Shown here: in pieces, positions 17,136 to 27,193 of the stretch
Layout of the letters: the number at the start of each line of letters is the position of its first letter
Numbering within the stretch: the stretch's first letter is position 1
Origin: Anabaenopsis elenkinii CCIBt3563
Lineage (GTDB): Bacteria; Cyanobacteriota; Cyanobacteriia; Cyanobacteriales; Nostocaceae
Direction of reading: 5' to 3'
Length of the DNA stretch: 64,000 nucleotides
NCBI RefSeq assembly: GCF_015245355.1
Contig: NZ_CP063311.1
Coordinates: 2,709,972-2,773,971 of the forward strand
Program-made: the position numbers and the translations under genes
The notes under the pieces: model-generated
Databases searched by the model: none
Seen by the model: the letters and a program-made list of their open reading frames with translations, nothing else
What the model was told of the DNA's origin: nothing

Positions 17136-20100
17136 TTAAGCTGTTGGCGCTGTTGCTCCCAGTTGTTGCTGGTTGAGATAAAAGTAATGACCTCTTCTAG
17201 TAATTAATTCATCGTGAGTCCCACTTTCCACCAGTAAGCCACGATCTAAAACCAGGATGAGGTCAGCATGGCGCACTGTGGACAGGCGGTGAGCAATAAT
17301 TAGACTGGTGCGCCCTTTGAGAATGGTTTTCAGGTTATTTTGGATAATCCGCTCAGATTCCGCATCAAGGTGGCTTGTGGCTTCATCTAAGAGTAATAAG
17401 CGGGGATTTCCGAGTAAAGCGCGGGCGATGGCTAGGCGTTGGCGTTGTCCACCAGATAGCATCCCCCCACCTTCACCAATTTGGGTTTCGTAACCAGTGG
17501 GTAGCAGCTTGATAAATTCATCTGCTCCTGCTAAAGTTGCCGCTGCAATAATTTCTTCTAAGGTAGCTTCTGGGTGAGCAATGCTGATATTTTCGCGGAT
17601 CGTACCCCCAAATAAGAAGGTATCTTGATCAACAACACCAATTTGCGATCGCAGCGATCGTAAAGAAATACTAGTCACATCTTGGGCATCAATTAATACT
17701 TTGCCATCTGTCGGCAGGTATAGCCCTAATATCATCTTAACGAGGGTTGTTTTTCCTGAACCACTACGCCCAACTACCGCTACAGTTTGTTCAGGGAGGA
17801 TTTCAAAGCTGAGATTTTCTAGGACATTAATATCACTTTCTGGGTGATAACGGAAAGTCACATTTTCAAACTTAATATGACCTTGTAACCTCGGTAAAAA
17901 TTGGCGGGGTTGATGCTGTAAATCCTCTTCCGGTTCCGCCTGCAAAACATCATTAATGCGTTCACTAGAAATAACAACTTCCTGGAACTGATTCCACAGA
18001 ACAACCAACCGTTGAAATGGGCGAATAATGTTACCCAATAACATATTAAAAGCAACTAACTGCCCAATTGTCAGGTCATTTTGAATGACTAACCATGCTC
18101 CAAACCACAGCAAACCAGTAGTTACTAGAGTTTCAATCCCGGAGCTAAAAAGCTGCATTTTATTGCTAATTATCTGCCCGGCAAAGGTCTTTTTAATCAC
18201 ATTATTTAATAGCTCTTCCCAATGCCAGCGTACTGTTTGTTCAATAGCCATTGAGCGAATGGAGCTAATACCGGTAAGAGATTGAATCAGATAACTATTT
18301 TCGTTGGCCGTAGCATTAAAAGCTTCGCGATTAATGCGGCGAAAGAAAGGTGTAGCCACCAGTGCCAAGATAAAGAATGGTGGGATGATGGTTAAACTCA
18401 GTAATGCCATGGGTGCGCTATACCAAAACATCAACCCCACGTAGATAAACACTGTCAGTAAATCCAAGGTAATAGACAGTGCTTCTCCGGTCAGGAATCG
18501 CTGAATTTTATAGTTTTCTTGAACGCGGGAAATAATATCACCAACGTAGCGCGACTCAAAAAAGGCTAAAGGTAAGCGGAAGGTGTGTTTAATAAAACCT
18601 ACCAGTAAAGCTACGCTAATGCGGTTGGCTGTGTGGTCTAGGAGATATTGCCGCAGTCCATTGATCATCACACTAAACAAGCCAAAAATCAGCAACCCGA
18701 ACCCCACAGCGTTTAATGTCAGAGTGCTACGTTGCACCAGTACTCGGTCTAATAACAACTGAGTTAATAAGGGTGTCACTAGTCCAAATACCTGAATGAA
18801 GACCGAAGCTACAAAGACTTCTAGCAGGACTTTAGAATGGGGTTTGACTAATTCAAACAACTGCCAGAATTGTGTACTGTCTTCCTCAGTTTCTTTCAAA
18901 TCAGCTGTGGGTTGTAATAACAATGCGTAACCAGTCCAACCAGCCTTAAATTGGTCATGGGTGAGGGTGCGTTGGCTCAAGGCGGGGTCGCCCACAATTA
19001 CGTATTTTTTGCTGATTTCATAGACAACAATATAGTGTCTGCCTTCCCAATGGGCGATCGCGGGTAAGGTTTGTTGTGCCAATTTATCCAAGCTGGCTTT
19101 GACGGGGCGGGTGGTAAAACCTATACTTTCGGCCGCATCTGTTAAACCCCGGAGTGTTGCGCCGGTGCGATTAATATTGGCTAAATCCCGCAGTCGGTTC
19201 ACACTCAACCGCTTACCCCAATAGCGGCTAATCATGACTAAGCAAGCCGCCCCACAGTCAGCAGCGCTTTGTTGTTCAAAGAATGGATACCGCTTGGTTA
19301 AACGTCCCCACCAATGTCCAACTTGGACTCTGGGAGTCGGAAAATAGGCTCGTTTTTGCTTTTTTTTCGGTGTGGGATCTGGTAGTGGTAATTGTCGGTT
19401 TCTCTTGGGGCTAATTACTTCTACAGGTGTGTTTTCTGTAACCTTTTGCCCCCTTTGTGATAACTCAGCCAATTGCGGCCAAAATTCTAATGCTAGTTGC
19501 CAATTAGCATTTTTTAGGGTGTAAATTGTTATGGGTGGAGTCCCTCGCCAATTTTCCTGTTGGGGATGTATGTAGATATTTCCCGGTGTTAATCTGCATC
19601 CATCACTATGCTCTAGTTCTCCCTGATGTAATAGCCAAAGTTTGGTATCTTGGAAGAGTTTCACAGGGAGTGAGTCGCCTTGTACAGTATGAGGCTCAAA
19701 TAAAGCTAGAGCCTTAAGTATGTCTTCTACAGATCCGTTGTGACCAACTAAGCCGCTTTGGCAACATAACAACAGCAAATCCCACAGTTGGGCACGTTGT
19801 TTGAGGCGATCGCGAATACTCGGATGTTTGCGGAGCACCTCTTGTAATGAGGCTTGGGGAAAATAAGCCAGTTTTAAATTCACAGAAGCTCTAGCCACAT
19901 AAGGACTAAATTCCTGTTCTGTAAATAAGGTCAGTTCGCCAAATGATGCTCCTGTTGTCAGGGTAGTAATTAAGTTATTTGAGGTATCTAAAAGTCTGAC
20001 TTTACCGCCAAGGACAATATATATCCCATTCGGCGCGGTTGCTGATTGCCAGAATTGCTTGGCTACGGGTGGTTGGACAATTTCCACCCCAATTAAACAT

Positions 20101-20186
20101 CTTTCAATTTCTGGTTCTGAGAGCGACTCACCTAAGTTTTGGATCAGTTGTTGCGCTAAGTATTCTCGGGAAAATGCTGATGTCAT
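17136..20186 (-). CDS. C39-peptidase ABC exporter with cyclic-nucleotide-binding domain
   Basis: A 1016-residue exporter. Order of parts: an N-terminal cyclic-nucleotide-binding-like domain (about 15-140, with GGKVRLLD and GASFGELTLF), a second weaker region to about 270, a C39 peptidase (about 300-430), six membrane helices (about 440-720) and an ATPase (about 770-1010). The peptidase shows QQSAADCGAACL with the catalytic Cys at 311, the His in HWEGRHYIVV and the Asp in VGDPA. The ATPase has [25 protein letters not shown] and LLLDEATSHLD. It should cut precursor leaders after Gly-Gly and export the core. HetC of heterocyst development has the same overall build, but the HlyD partner and precursor array here point to peptide export. 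Confidence 0.92.
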   Translation of the reverse strand: MTSAFSREYLAQQLIQNLGESLSEPEIERCLIGVEIVQPPVAKQFWQSATAPNGIYIVLGGKVRLLDTSNNLITTLTTGASFGELTLFTEQEFSPYVARASVNLKLAYFPQASLQEVLRKHPSIRDRLKQRAQLWDLLLLCCQSGLVGHNGSVEDILKALALFEPHTVQGDSLPVKLFQDTKLWLLHQGELEHSDGCRLTPGNIYIHPQQENWRGTPPITIYTLKNANWQLALEFWPQLAELSQRGQKVTENTPVEVISPKRNRQLPLPDPTPKKKQKRAYFPTPRVQVGHWWGRLTKRYPFFEQQSAADCGAACLVMISRYWGKRLSVNRLRDLANINRTGATLRGLTDAAESIGFTTRPVKASLDKLAQQTLPAIAHWEGRHYIVVYEISKKYVIVGDPALSQRTLTHDQFKAGWTGYALLLQPTADLKETEEDSTQFWQLFELVKPHSKVLLEVFVASVFIQVFGLVTPLLTQLLLDRVLVQRSTLTLNAVGFGLLIFGLFSVMINGLRQYLLDHTANRISVALLVGFIKHTFRLPLAFFESRYVGDIISRVQENYKIQRFLTGEALSITLDLLTVFIYVGLMFWYSAPMALLSLTIIPPFFILALVATPFFRRINREAFNATANENSYLIQSLTGISSIRSMAIEQTVRWHWEELLNNVIKKTFAGQIISNKMQLFSSGIETLVTTGLLWFGAWLVIQNDLTIGQLVAFNMLLGNIIRPFQRLVVLWNQFQEVVISSERINDVLQAEPEEDLQHQPRQFLPRLQGHIKFENVTFRYHPESDINVLENLSFEILPEQTVAVVGRSGSGKTTLVKMILGLYLPTDGKVLIDAQDVTSISLRSLRSQIGVVDQDTFLFGGTIRENISIAHPEATLEEIIAAATLAGADEFIKLLPTGYETQIGEGGGMLSGGQRQRLAIARALLGNPRLLLLDEATSHLDAESERIIQNNLKTILKGRTSLIIAHRLSTVRHADLILVLDRGLLVESGTHDELITRRGHYFYLNQQQLGATAPTA

Positions 20187-20207
20187 TTCCTGACCTCTAA
20201 GACGGAA

Positions 20208-20816
20208 TTATTTATTGGTCTGAATCAGATTGAATGACCAATGGAGATTAGTTTCGGAGTTAGATTGCAAGTCGCAGATCGTAATCCCAGTATCCTTGGG
20301 TTCCTGAGTTTCTGTGGGGTTAGCAGTTTTACGTTTGGTGGAGAGTCCCATTTGTTTGAGCAGGCGATTAATGTGGCGATCGCTAATTTGAATGTTAAAC
20401 TCGTTAGCTAAATGTTTGCTTAACCATTGGGCTGTCCAATAAGTAAATGCATAACCATAATCACGAGGGCTATGGGTGACTAGTTCTTTCAAGCGCTCCA
20501 AATACTGAGCATTGACAATTTTAGGTCTACCGATGGGTCGCTCATTCCATTTGTGTGCTAAACCTGCTTCTGCTAAACCAATCCAGTAGCGTGCCATTTC
20601 CTGAGAACAACCTATGATTTCACAGATTTGGCTTTGAGATTTACCAACATCTGCTAACAACATAATTTCAATGCGCCGCCGATATTCAGGCTGTAAATCA
20701 CTTTGTAAGCTTTTTAGCAAAGCCTTCCTTTGAAAATGAGTTAGAAACTTACCTTCTTGGATGTTTTGGAGATTATAGTTTTCCCAAGTTTCGCTTTGGC
20801 TAAGAGAGTGTGACAT
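20208..20816 (-). CDS. Transposase-derived HTH protein, likely regulator
   Basis: A 202-residue protein with two helix-turn-helix units like the N-terminus of IS630-type transposases. The first is SQSQICEIIGCSQEMARYWIGLAEAGL (about 75-105), followed by the GRPK linker. The second is a winged helix, YWTAQWLSKHLANEFNIQISDRHINRLLKQMGLS (about 140-173). No DDE catalytic domain follows and there are no terminal repeats, so it is not a mobile element. It is the first gene of the operon with the ABC exporter (21 bp gap) and HlyD. Regulation of export or precursor genes is inferred from position and the DNA-binding fold. Confidence 0.7.
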   Translation of the reverse strand: MSHSLSQSETWENYNLQNIQEGKFLTHFQRKALLKSLQSDLQPEYRRRIEIMLLADVGKSQSQICEIIGCSQEMARYWIGLAEAGLAHKWNERPIGRPKIVNAQYLERLKELVTHSPRDYGYAFTYWTAQWLSKHLANEFNIQISDRHINRLLKQMGLSTKRKTANPTETQEPKDTGITICDLQSNSETNLHWSFNLIQTNK

Positions 20817-22103
20817 ATTTATTACCAGCGATTATTTACTGAAAAAGTTGGGGATTTTTATCCATTGCAGTTATGGTCAAACCCGTATCAATCAGGCTTA
20901 AACACTGCAATATCAATTAGCCTATGCCAGCTAATTAAGTATTTACTTGATGTATAATGCTTGGTGTTCTTTCTGTGCTATGATGCTGAAATTGTTAGCA
21001 TTAATCACAAAGATTTGAATGCCAAAATTTTTGACTATGCTTATCAGATACCAATGAGATTAGTGGTCAAAAAGCTACCGACATATCACGGAATTTCTCT
21101 ATTTTTCCCAGTCAACACATTCTTACTTAAAAGCTGCGCTCTTGTGGTGTGAGTCATAGCTTGCGTGGTGTAGTCATAGATAGTCCGTAAGTAGTAGTAA
21201 GCAAACCTGACAAAATATGAAGCAAGCATAGCTGTTATCTCATTTAATAAACAGCAATTTCTGGTAAGATACCTAAAACCAGCAAATTACTTACTGGCTA
21301 ATCCTGATAAATTGGTGTCATATTGGTACAGACTTCAACCAGTTATCTTGGTTAATGCTCATCCATAAGTAATTTGCAGCCTTTTGATAACTCCTATTTC
21401 GAGGATGTTACTGTTAGCTTGTGTCCGAGCCATACAGGTTTATATGTCCACCTCAAAATATTTCAACAGGTTTTTGTCCATTACCAAAAATGTGGTTTAA
21501 ATTTGTCCCATAAAAAATGGAACTTAGAAGCAGCTAAGGTCAGGTTGTGAGTACAAATCTACTTCCTAGACTAGCCTAATATTAGCTAATATCTCCTCAG
21601 CAGATTTCGATAAATTTCAAAAATAATTCCCACGAAAAGCGACAGTTAGTGAATATCTTGTCTTAACCTACTGTTATCCTTTTAGAAATTTTCCTATTTC
21701 TAGTCAAGGCTTTTGAGAAAAAAAGTTAAATCTTTACTCAATATTGATTATATCTTTAAGTGAAATTAATAATGAATTTTGTCTGTAGTAAATTTACATA
21801 TTTATTCAATCTCAGACATAAAAAATCACTTTTTGATCTATGGTTGATACTTCCAGATGAAAATCTGTGAAAAATAGATTTTCGGAAAAAGCCAATCATA
21901 GAAATTAAATTATATCTGTGCATCTATCTTCGGCAAGATAAAAATATCTTCATTAGTAAATATTTTTTATAATTCAAGTATCCATCTTAGGGATGAAACT
22001 TGTAGTTAGGACTATAGTCCTAACTACAGATGGTTTGTAGGGGTGAATATTTACCTAAACCACGACCATAAATTTTCCTTGTTTGCTTCTCTAGTACCTC
22101 CAC
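20817..22103. other. Gene-poor stretch upstream of the export operon
   Basis: These 1287 bp hold no gene I can support. Open frames are short and without ribosome-binding sites. The part nearest 20816 should contain the export operon promoter. The only clear structure is the 28-bp palindrome at 22001-22028. Confidence 0.45.
22001..22028. repeat. Perfect 28-bp palindrome
   Basis: The sequence TGTAGTTAGGACTA is followed directly by its exact complement. It lies 75 bp after the HetP-like stop on that gene's downstream side. No T-run follows on either strand. It may be a dispersed palindrome, a protein-binding site or an mRNA 3' end structure. Confidence 0.7.
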
Positions 22104-22379
22104 TTAGGCAATGTCTTTCATTTTTCTTAAACATCTAGATGAAGGATTAATATTAGAAGTTTGATTTTTTATATTTTGATTACCAGTATTTTCCTTTAGT
22201 AATCGATTATAGGTTCGGTAGGGAATGTAATGTAAAGGATTATAACCAACTATACGTAGCATTAAAACGCAAGCCCAAGAATACTTACCAGCAAGAATTG
22301 CTTCTACTATTTGATCAAATTGTTGAGGATTCATTGGTTTACTGAAGTTGCTACTAATTCCAGAAATATCTTGATTCAT
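22104..22379 (-). CDS. HetP-family protein
   Basis: A 91-residue member of the HetP family, which in Nostoc influences commitment to heterocyst formation. The core is unmistakable: [19 protein letters not shown], then [20 protein letters not shown] and [10 protein letters not shown] (about 16-66). The tail is short and ends in a [10 protein letters not shown] motif as in relatives. AGAGGAG lies at the right distance before the ATG. It stands alone in 2.5 kb without other genes. The classical hetC-hetP order (hetP downstream of hetC) is not seen here, so this is probably one of the HetP paralogues. The symbol is therefore left blank. Confidence 0.88.
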   Translation of the reverse strand: MNQDISGISSNFSKPMNPQQFDQIVEAILAGKYSWACVLMLRIVGYNPLHYIPYRTYNRLLKENTGNQNIKNQTSNINPSSRCLRKMKDIA

Positions 22380-23382
22380 ACTTTTACTCCTCTTTCATGA
22401 AACTAGTCTAAATTCGTTGGTTTTTGTTTGGTTTCAAATTTTAATTGAATTTACTTCAGGTAAGAGAGTTATGTTAACAGGTAAGTGTAGCATTTTCTGA
22501 AGTTATCAGTAGCTGTATAAGTGAAATTAGTTTAACTTTAATGCAATTGAGGATAGTTTTAGTTTTTGCCTTTCCAATGAACATAAAGAAGATAAAAAGT
22601 TGCTGTAAGCAGTATATATGAATGTTTATATCTGCTAAATTACTTATTCTGTAAGTTGACATTTTATGAAAAGCTAAATAGTAAAAACAAACATCTTCTG
22701 ATTCCATATATAAACTTTTTCCTTGACTTGAGATTTACACTGCATTTGACATGATGTTGCTTTTGATAAACTGACCTTAAGTTAAAAGTCTGTTCATCGC
22801 TGGTTATGGATATTGGTAGATACAGTTTTCCAAGTTTTTTTATCTGATAAATGTTAATTTAAATAGCTTGCCCTGGTAAGTTAATTATATATCTTTCATA
22901 TCTAGCATTCAGAACATTCTTGTTAACTAAATTTGATTTTCTGGGATTTTTTTGACACGGTTATTTGAGAAACATATATGATATGATTCTGCACAATCAT
23001 TGATAATAAACAGTTAGTAATAGGGAATTTATTCCCATGTGTCTAATGGTTGAATTAAAAATTGATTAATTCTTGATATTTTGGTAGATAGCAGTTGGTA
23101 TCCCTAAGTATGGGAAATCTTTTTTAACCCTAGTTATATGTTCTTTTAGTTCATGGAATACCCGGAAAATAAAACCAAAAATTGTAGATACTGAGTTGTT
23201 AAGCTCGAGACAGAATGGCATCAAACCCAGTATAGTAAAACATCTGTATTGTTTTTTATGTATTTTTCGTTACTAATTAGCGAAGACGGAGAAAAGCTCA
23301 CTTGATGCTGTGAGTTGATTTAGAATTCGGTGAATTACTATCAATAGTAATAGTATCTTAATTAATACTTTTTTAATAGGTA
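22380..23382. other. AT-rich spacer upstream of the HetP-like gene
   Basis: This is 1003 bp of strongly AT-rich sequence with no supportable gene. For a developmental gene such a long leader region would be in keeping with regulated transcription, but I recognise no NtcA-type GTA-N8-TAC site with confidence. Confidence 0.4.
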
Positions 23383-25809
23383 CTATTTATCACTGTGTTT
23401 TTTAGTGGTAATAACTAGGTAAATTGCCCAAATAGCCATAGCTCGCAGATAAGTACTGGCGCGGAAAGTACCTGATGCGGTGATGGCCTCAGGGGTGCGG
23501 AACTGTAAGCCATGATGGTAAATTTGTTGTACCACGGAAGCTGTCAACTGCAAAGCTTCATCCTCCATCCCCATTTGTACGAGAAAAGCCGCCAGACCAA
23601 AGTTAATTCCTGTCCAAACTTCCAGGGGATGGGTAGCATTGGGGTTTTCTGCTGAACCGTCAGGAAGAACACCATTAGCAGCGCCAAACTCACCATGGGA
23701 GAATTTAATAAAACAAGCATCATAAACAGTTTGCAAAGCAGATAATGCGCGATCGCATGGTACGATATCTGGCAACCCCAATAAGCGGGCATAAAATTGT
23801 CCACACAATTGATCTGCCATCACAACATCAGAACCGCTCTCACTATCCAAACGAAAATACTGACCATTCCAGAGTTTTTCTTGATAAACAGGAAGTGACT
23901 GCGCCAACCAAAGCTGATACCTAGCTTTTAAGTCCTCTGTGTTCTTTGTGCCTATGTGGTTCCTTAATAAAATATCACAAATAGCGATCGCCGCCTCCAA
24001 AGCCGCCAACCACAGACCTCCACAATAAGCACTAACACCTTGTAAACGCCAATCATCAAAAGTTTGGTCAGGTGCGCCAGAATTTTCAGGAATCCCATCA
24101 CCATCCAAATCAAAAGCCTTGAGATAATCGAGGGTCTGCACAATTCCCTCCCAACAGTCTGCTAAAAACTGCACATCATCAGCACCTGTGAGCAAAAAAT
24201 CCCGGTATACTTGTAAGACAAAATCACTACCCAAATCCTTCCACAGATTGCAGTCTTGATAGCAGGTATAATTAGTTTTCTCCCAAACGTGCTCATTAGG
24301 TGCGCCCAAATCATGGGGTGTTGCCCCTGACACTTTGCGAGCTGCGGTTGTTTCCTCTGCGCCAATGGTATAATAATACCCGATAACCCGCTGATGATGA
24401 TCACTATGGGGAATTGCTCTCGCAAATGCCCGCATCACTGATTTTTCCAGTTCAGGAAACAGGAGTAATAGCCCAAAGGAGCCATATAAGCGCACATCTA
24501 GACTTTCATACCAGCGATAATCTAAGCACTCCAGCACCGCAAACTGACCAATTGGATCTCGTTCTGAGGCTGCACTCCACAGAGTTCCCCCGCTAGTTAG
24601 GTCATATAGCTCATTAAACAGAGCCATTTTCAACCAGTCTGGTAGGTCTTGGCGGTCAATAATTGGCTGTTGCCAGGCTTGAATTTTTTTATACCAGGTT
24701 TGATATTCAGTCAGGGCTGTAGAGGCGATCGCCCCAGCATGATTACCACTCCGACCAAAAAAATCTGTATATCTGCGGTAATAATTGACCCCAGATGCAA
24801 ATTCTGTTACCGGAAAGTCCCAAGACACAACAAAGGGAATTGCTAAACTTTCTCCTGGTTGCAGAGTAAAACGGACTGCGATCGCTACCCCTATTTGTGT
24901 ATTCTCCGATGCCGGAGTAGTATCTTGATAATTAGGCAAAGAACCATCTACAGTAAAGCTTTGCCAGACGTCTTCTCCCGTACCCGCAGGATTCCAGCGA
25001 TTATGGTAAAACACTTCTACCCGGGGCTGTTTGATCGTGGCGATACACCAACTACCATCACCTTCTGCTACAGAGTCATCACCCCGCACCTGGCTACAAA
25101 TACAACTAAAATATTCTGTGTTTTCAGCTATAAAATTGTAATTACCTTGACTTTTATCTAAAAGGGGCTGATATGCATAAACCGGACTACCATCATCCCG
25201 TATTCTGACTTCTGGAGACTTGAGCGCATTGGTAAACCAGCCCACCATATTTTGCCAAGTGAGCATAATACTCAAAGTTATAGATGTATTTGTGGGATTA
25301 TGAGCATGCCAATGGAAAATTGCTACAGGGTAGCTAGTTTCTTGATAATTCTCTGCCCAAATTGGGGAAAATTGCTCACAGGTTAATTGGGCTTGAAATA
25401 CATTTTCGTAGACAAACCAACTCCGGGGATATAAGGCGTGATAACTTCCTGTTTCCTGTGTCTGTGTAGATGCTGGATACCATTTCCACTCTGAGAGAGT
25501 AGAATTATCTGGCGCTTCCGTAGCCAAAGCGTAAGCTTGAGAACATATACCATTGCTCTCAAACACACTAAATTGACAAGCGGGGATATTTTGAAACGTA
25601 TGTTCACCACCGTCAATGTGCCACAGATTAAAATCTCCTCGTGAAGAACGGCCAATACAACCCGCACCAAAGCCACCCAAAGGCATACCGTGCCAGGGTC
25701 CATCATCAATATTACTAGCATATCGGACAGTATAGGGCTTGTCCCAACCTAAACCGATGGGACGACTCCAAGTGCAAGGAGGAATTACGGAGGAGAAGCA
25801 TTTTTTCAT
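23383..25809 (-). CDS. GH116-family glycosidase (GBA2-like)
   Basis: An 808-residue glycoside hydrolase of family GH116, related to the non-lysosomal glucosylceramidase GBA2 and bacterial beta-glucosidases. The N-terminal beta domain starts GPWHGMPLGGFGAGCIGRSSRGDFNLWHIDGG (about 37-70). The C-terminal (alpha/alpha)6 domain (about 390-800) contains PDQTFDDWRLQGVSAYCGGLWLAALEAA, where the family's catalytic acid Asp is expected. It has no signal peptide, so it is likely cytoplasmic. The natural substrate (glucosides or glucolipids) is not predictable. It has no operon partner: the neighbour rpiA is on the same strand 111 bp away. Confidence 0.85.
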   Translation of the reverse strand: MKKCFSSVIPPCTWSRPIGLGWDKPYTVRYASNIDDGPWHGMPLGGFGAGCIGRSSRGDFNLWHIDGGEHTFQNIPACQFSVFESNGICSQAYALATEAPDNSTLSEWKWYPASTQTQETGSYHALYPRSWFVYENVFQAQLTCEQFSPIWAENYQETSYPVAIFHWHAHNPTNTSITLSIMLTWQNMVGWFTNALKSPEVRIRDDGSPVYAYQPLLDKSQGNYNFIAENTEYFSCICSQVRGDDSVAEGDGSWCIATIKQPRVEVFYHNRWNPAGTGEDVWQSFTVDGSLPNYQDTTPASENTQIGVAIAVRFTLQPGESLAIPFVVSWDFPVTEFASGVNYYRRYTDFFGRSGNHAGAIASTALTEYQTWYKKIQAWQQPIIDRQDLPDWLKMALFNELYDLTSGGTLWSAASERDPIGQFAVLECLDYRWYESLDVRLYGSFGLLLLFPELEKSVMRAFARAIPHSDHHQRVIGYYYTIGAEETTAARKVSGATPHDLGAPNEHVWEKTNYTCYQDCNLWKDLGSDFVLQVYRDFLLTGADDVQFLADCWEGIVQTLDYLKAFDLDGDGIPENSGAPDQTFDDWRLQGVSAYCGGLWLAALEAAIAICDILLRNHIGTKNTEDLKARYQLWLAQSLPVYQEKLWNGQYFRLDSESGSDVVMADQLCGQFYARLLGLPDIVPCDRALSALQTVYDACFIKFSHGEFGAANGVLPDGSAENPNATHPLEVWTGINFGLAAFLVQMGMEDEALQLTASVVQQIYHHGLQFRTPEAITASGTFRASTYLRAMAIWAIYLVITTKKHSDK

Positions 25810-25920
25810 TACCCGATTTTAACAGGTTTGGTTATGCTCAGGAAGCGTAAACTAATGTATAATTAATCACAAAAAACGGGGAATAAGGGAAAATTCTCTC
25901 CCTCATTCCCCACATCTCCC

Positions 25921-26631
25921 TTAAAGTTGACGTACTAAAGGCTGACCGTCTTTAACTTCCCCCACTAAAACTATATCTGCACAGTTGACAAAGATCCCAT
26001 TTTCCAGGACACCGGGAATGTTATTCAGTATTTTTTCCAAAGCAATAGGGTCATCAATAGAGTCAAATCTAACATCTAATACCATATTACCTTGGTCAGT
26101 AATTACTGGGCCGGCTTTTTTGACACCCATGCGGAGTTCAGGTTTACCACCGAGTTTTTTAATAGCATTAGTAACAGGGGTAATAGCCATTGGTATAACT
26201 TCTACCGGTACAGGGAAAGAAGAACCCAAGCGGTCTACTAATTTACCACCATCTACTACAACGATGAATTGATTTGCCAAGTAGTCTACCACCTTTTCGC
26301 GGGTATGCGCCGCACCACCGCCCTTAATTAAATTCTTGTTAGGGTCTACCTCATCAGCCCCATCAATGGCAATATCAATGTGATCAACAGCATCTAAGGT
26401 CGTCAGGGGGACGCCGTATTCTTTGGCCAGGACTTCTGATTGAAACGAGGTAGGAATACCCACAATATCTTTAAGTTCACCAGTTTTTAGGCGATCGCCT
26501 AAAAACTGAATTGTATAAGCTGTAGTTGACCCTGTACCCAAACCGACAATCGAGCCTGATTTTACCAGGGCGGCAGCCGCTTTGCCAACCTCTTGCTTCA
26601 TCAACTTGACGGGGTCTGCTGTTGCACTCAT
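25921..26631 (-). CDS. rpiA: Ribose-5-phosphate isomerase A
   Basis: A 236-residue enzyme that interconverts ribose 5-phosphate and ribulose 5-phosphate in the Calvin cycle and the pentose phosphate pathway. Typical motifs are [19 protein letters not shown] (about 31-49), [26 protein letters not shown] (about 90-115, with the catalytic Asp and Glu) and [12 protein letters not shown]. Length matches the family. It is probably a monocistronic gene. Confidence 0.96.
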   Translation of the reverse strand: MSATADPVKLMKQEVGKAAAALVKSGSIVGLGTGSTTAYTIQFLGDRLKTGELKDIVGIPTSFQSEVLAKEYGVPLTTLDAVDHIDIAIDGADEVDPNKNLIKGGGAAHTREKVVDYLANQFIVVVDGGKLVDRLGSSFPVPVEVIPMAITPVTNAIKKLGGKPELRMGVKKAGPVITDQGNMVLDVRFDSIDDPIALEKILNNIPGVLENGIFVNCADIVLVGEVKDGQPLVRQL

Positions 26632-27193
26632 TCCAAAACTCCTGAAATCTCGACTAAATGGTCTATCACGGCCGACTATACTACATCCTAGTCAATTCCC
26701 AATTCACTCAAGCAAAATTAAGCATCATTATCAGAATTTAACTCTTGTATCTAACCTCATAGCAAGGTTGCTGAGTCTGTTTCCCACCCCCAGCTTGAGA
26801 CGTTGGTTTTCTCACATGATTTCTAGGCTACAGGTTATAATGTTTATTTGGTTCGAGTATCGTAGTTAATCCACCGTATAAGTATTGCGGTATTTGTGGT
26901 AATGGTTACTTACTTATGATTTCCCCTCTTCAGGGTTAAATTCTCACTACCCCACTGTGAGGGTATGTACTCCCAACCACTAATTAATCAAAACAAGCTC
27001 AGGCTTGATTCAATTAGAATTAGCAAAAACTGTACATACACTTAATTAGTGTGAAATGGTTGATTCACTAAAGCCCCCCGACCAGTTATTGACTGAAAAT
27101 CATGGCAACTTAATCAATTGAAAATGCGTCAAGCAACCCAAGTGAAAATTTTGAGAGTCACCCAATTTGGTGATGTTCTCAGCTATTTTATAG
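26632..27193. other. Spacer between rpiA and the SLH gene
   Basis: These 562 bp between divergent genes have no coding sequence I can support. They should contain both promoters. No riboswitch-like structure was recognised. Confidence 0.4.

Noticed and set aside
20961..21152. 63-codon plus-strand frame upstream of the export operon
   Set aside because: It has no ribosome-binding site or conserved-looking sequence and is likely chance in AT-rich DNA.
17136..22379. Calling the locus hetC-hetP
   Set aside because: The HetP-like gene is upstream of the exporter, separated by an HTH gene and 1.3 kb, and the exporter has an HlyD partner and a precursor array. The classical arrangement is hetC followed by hetP.
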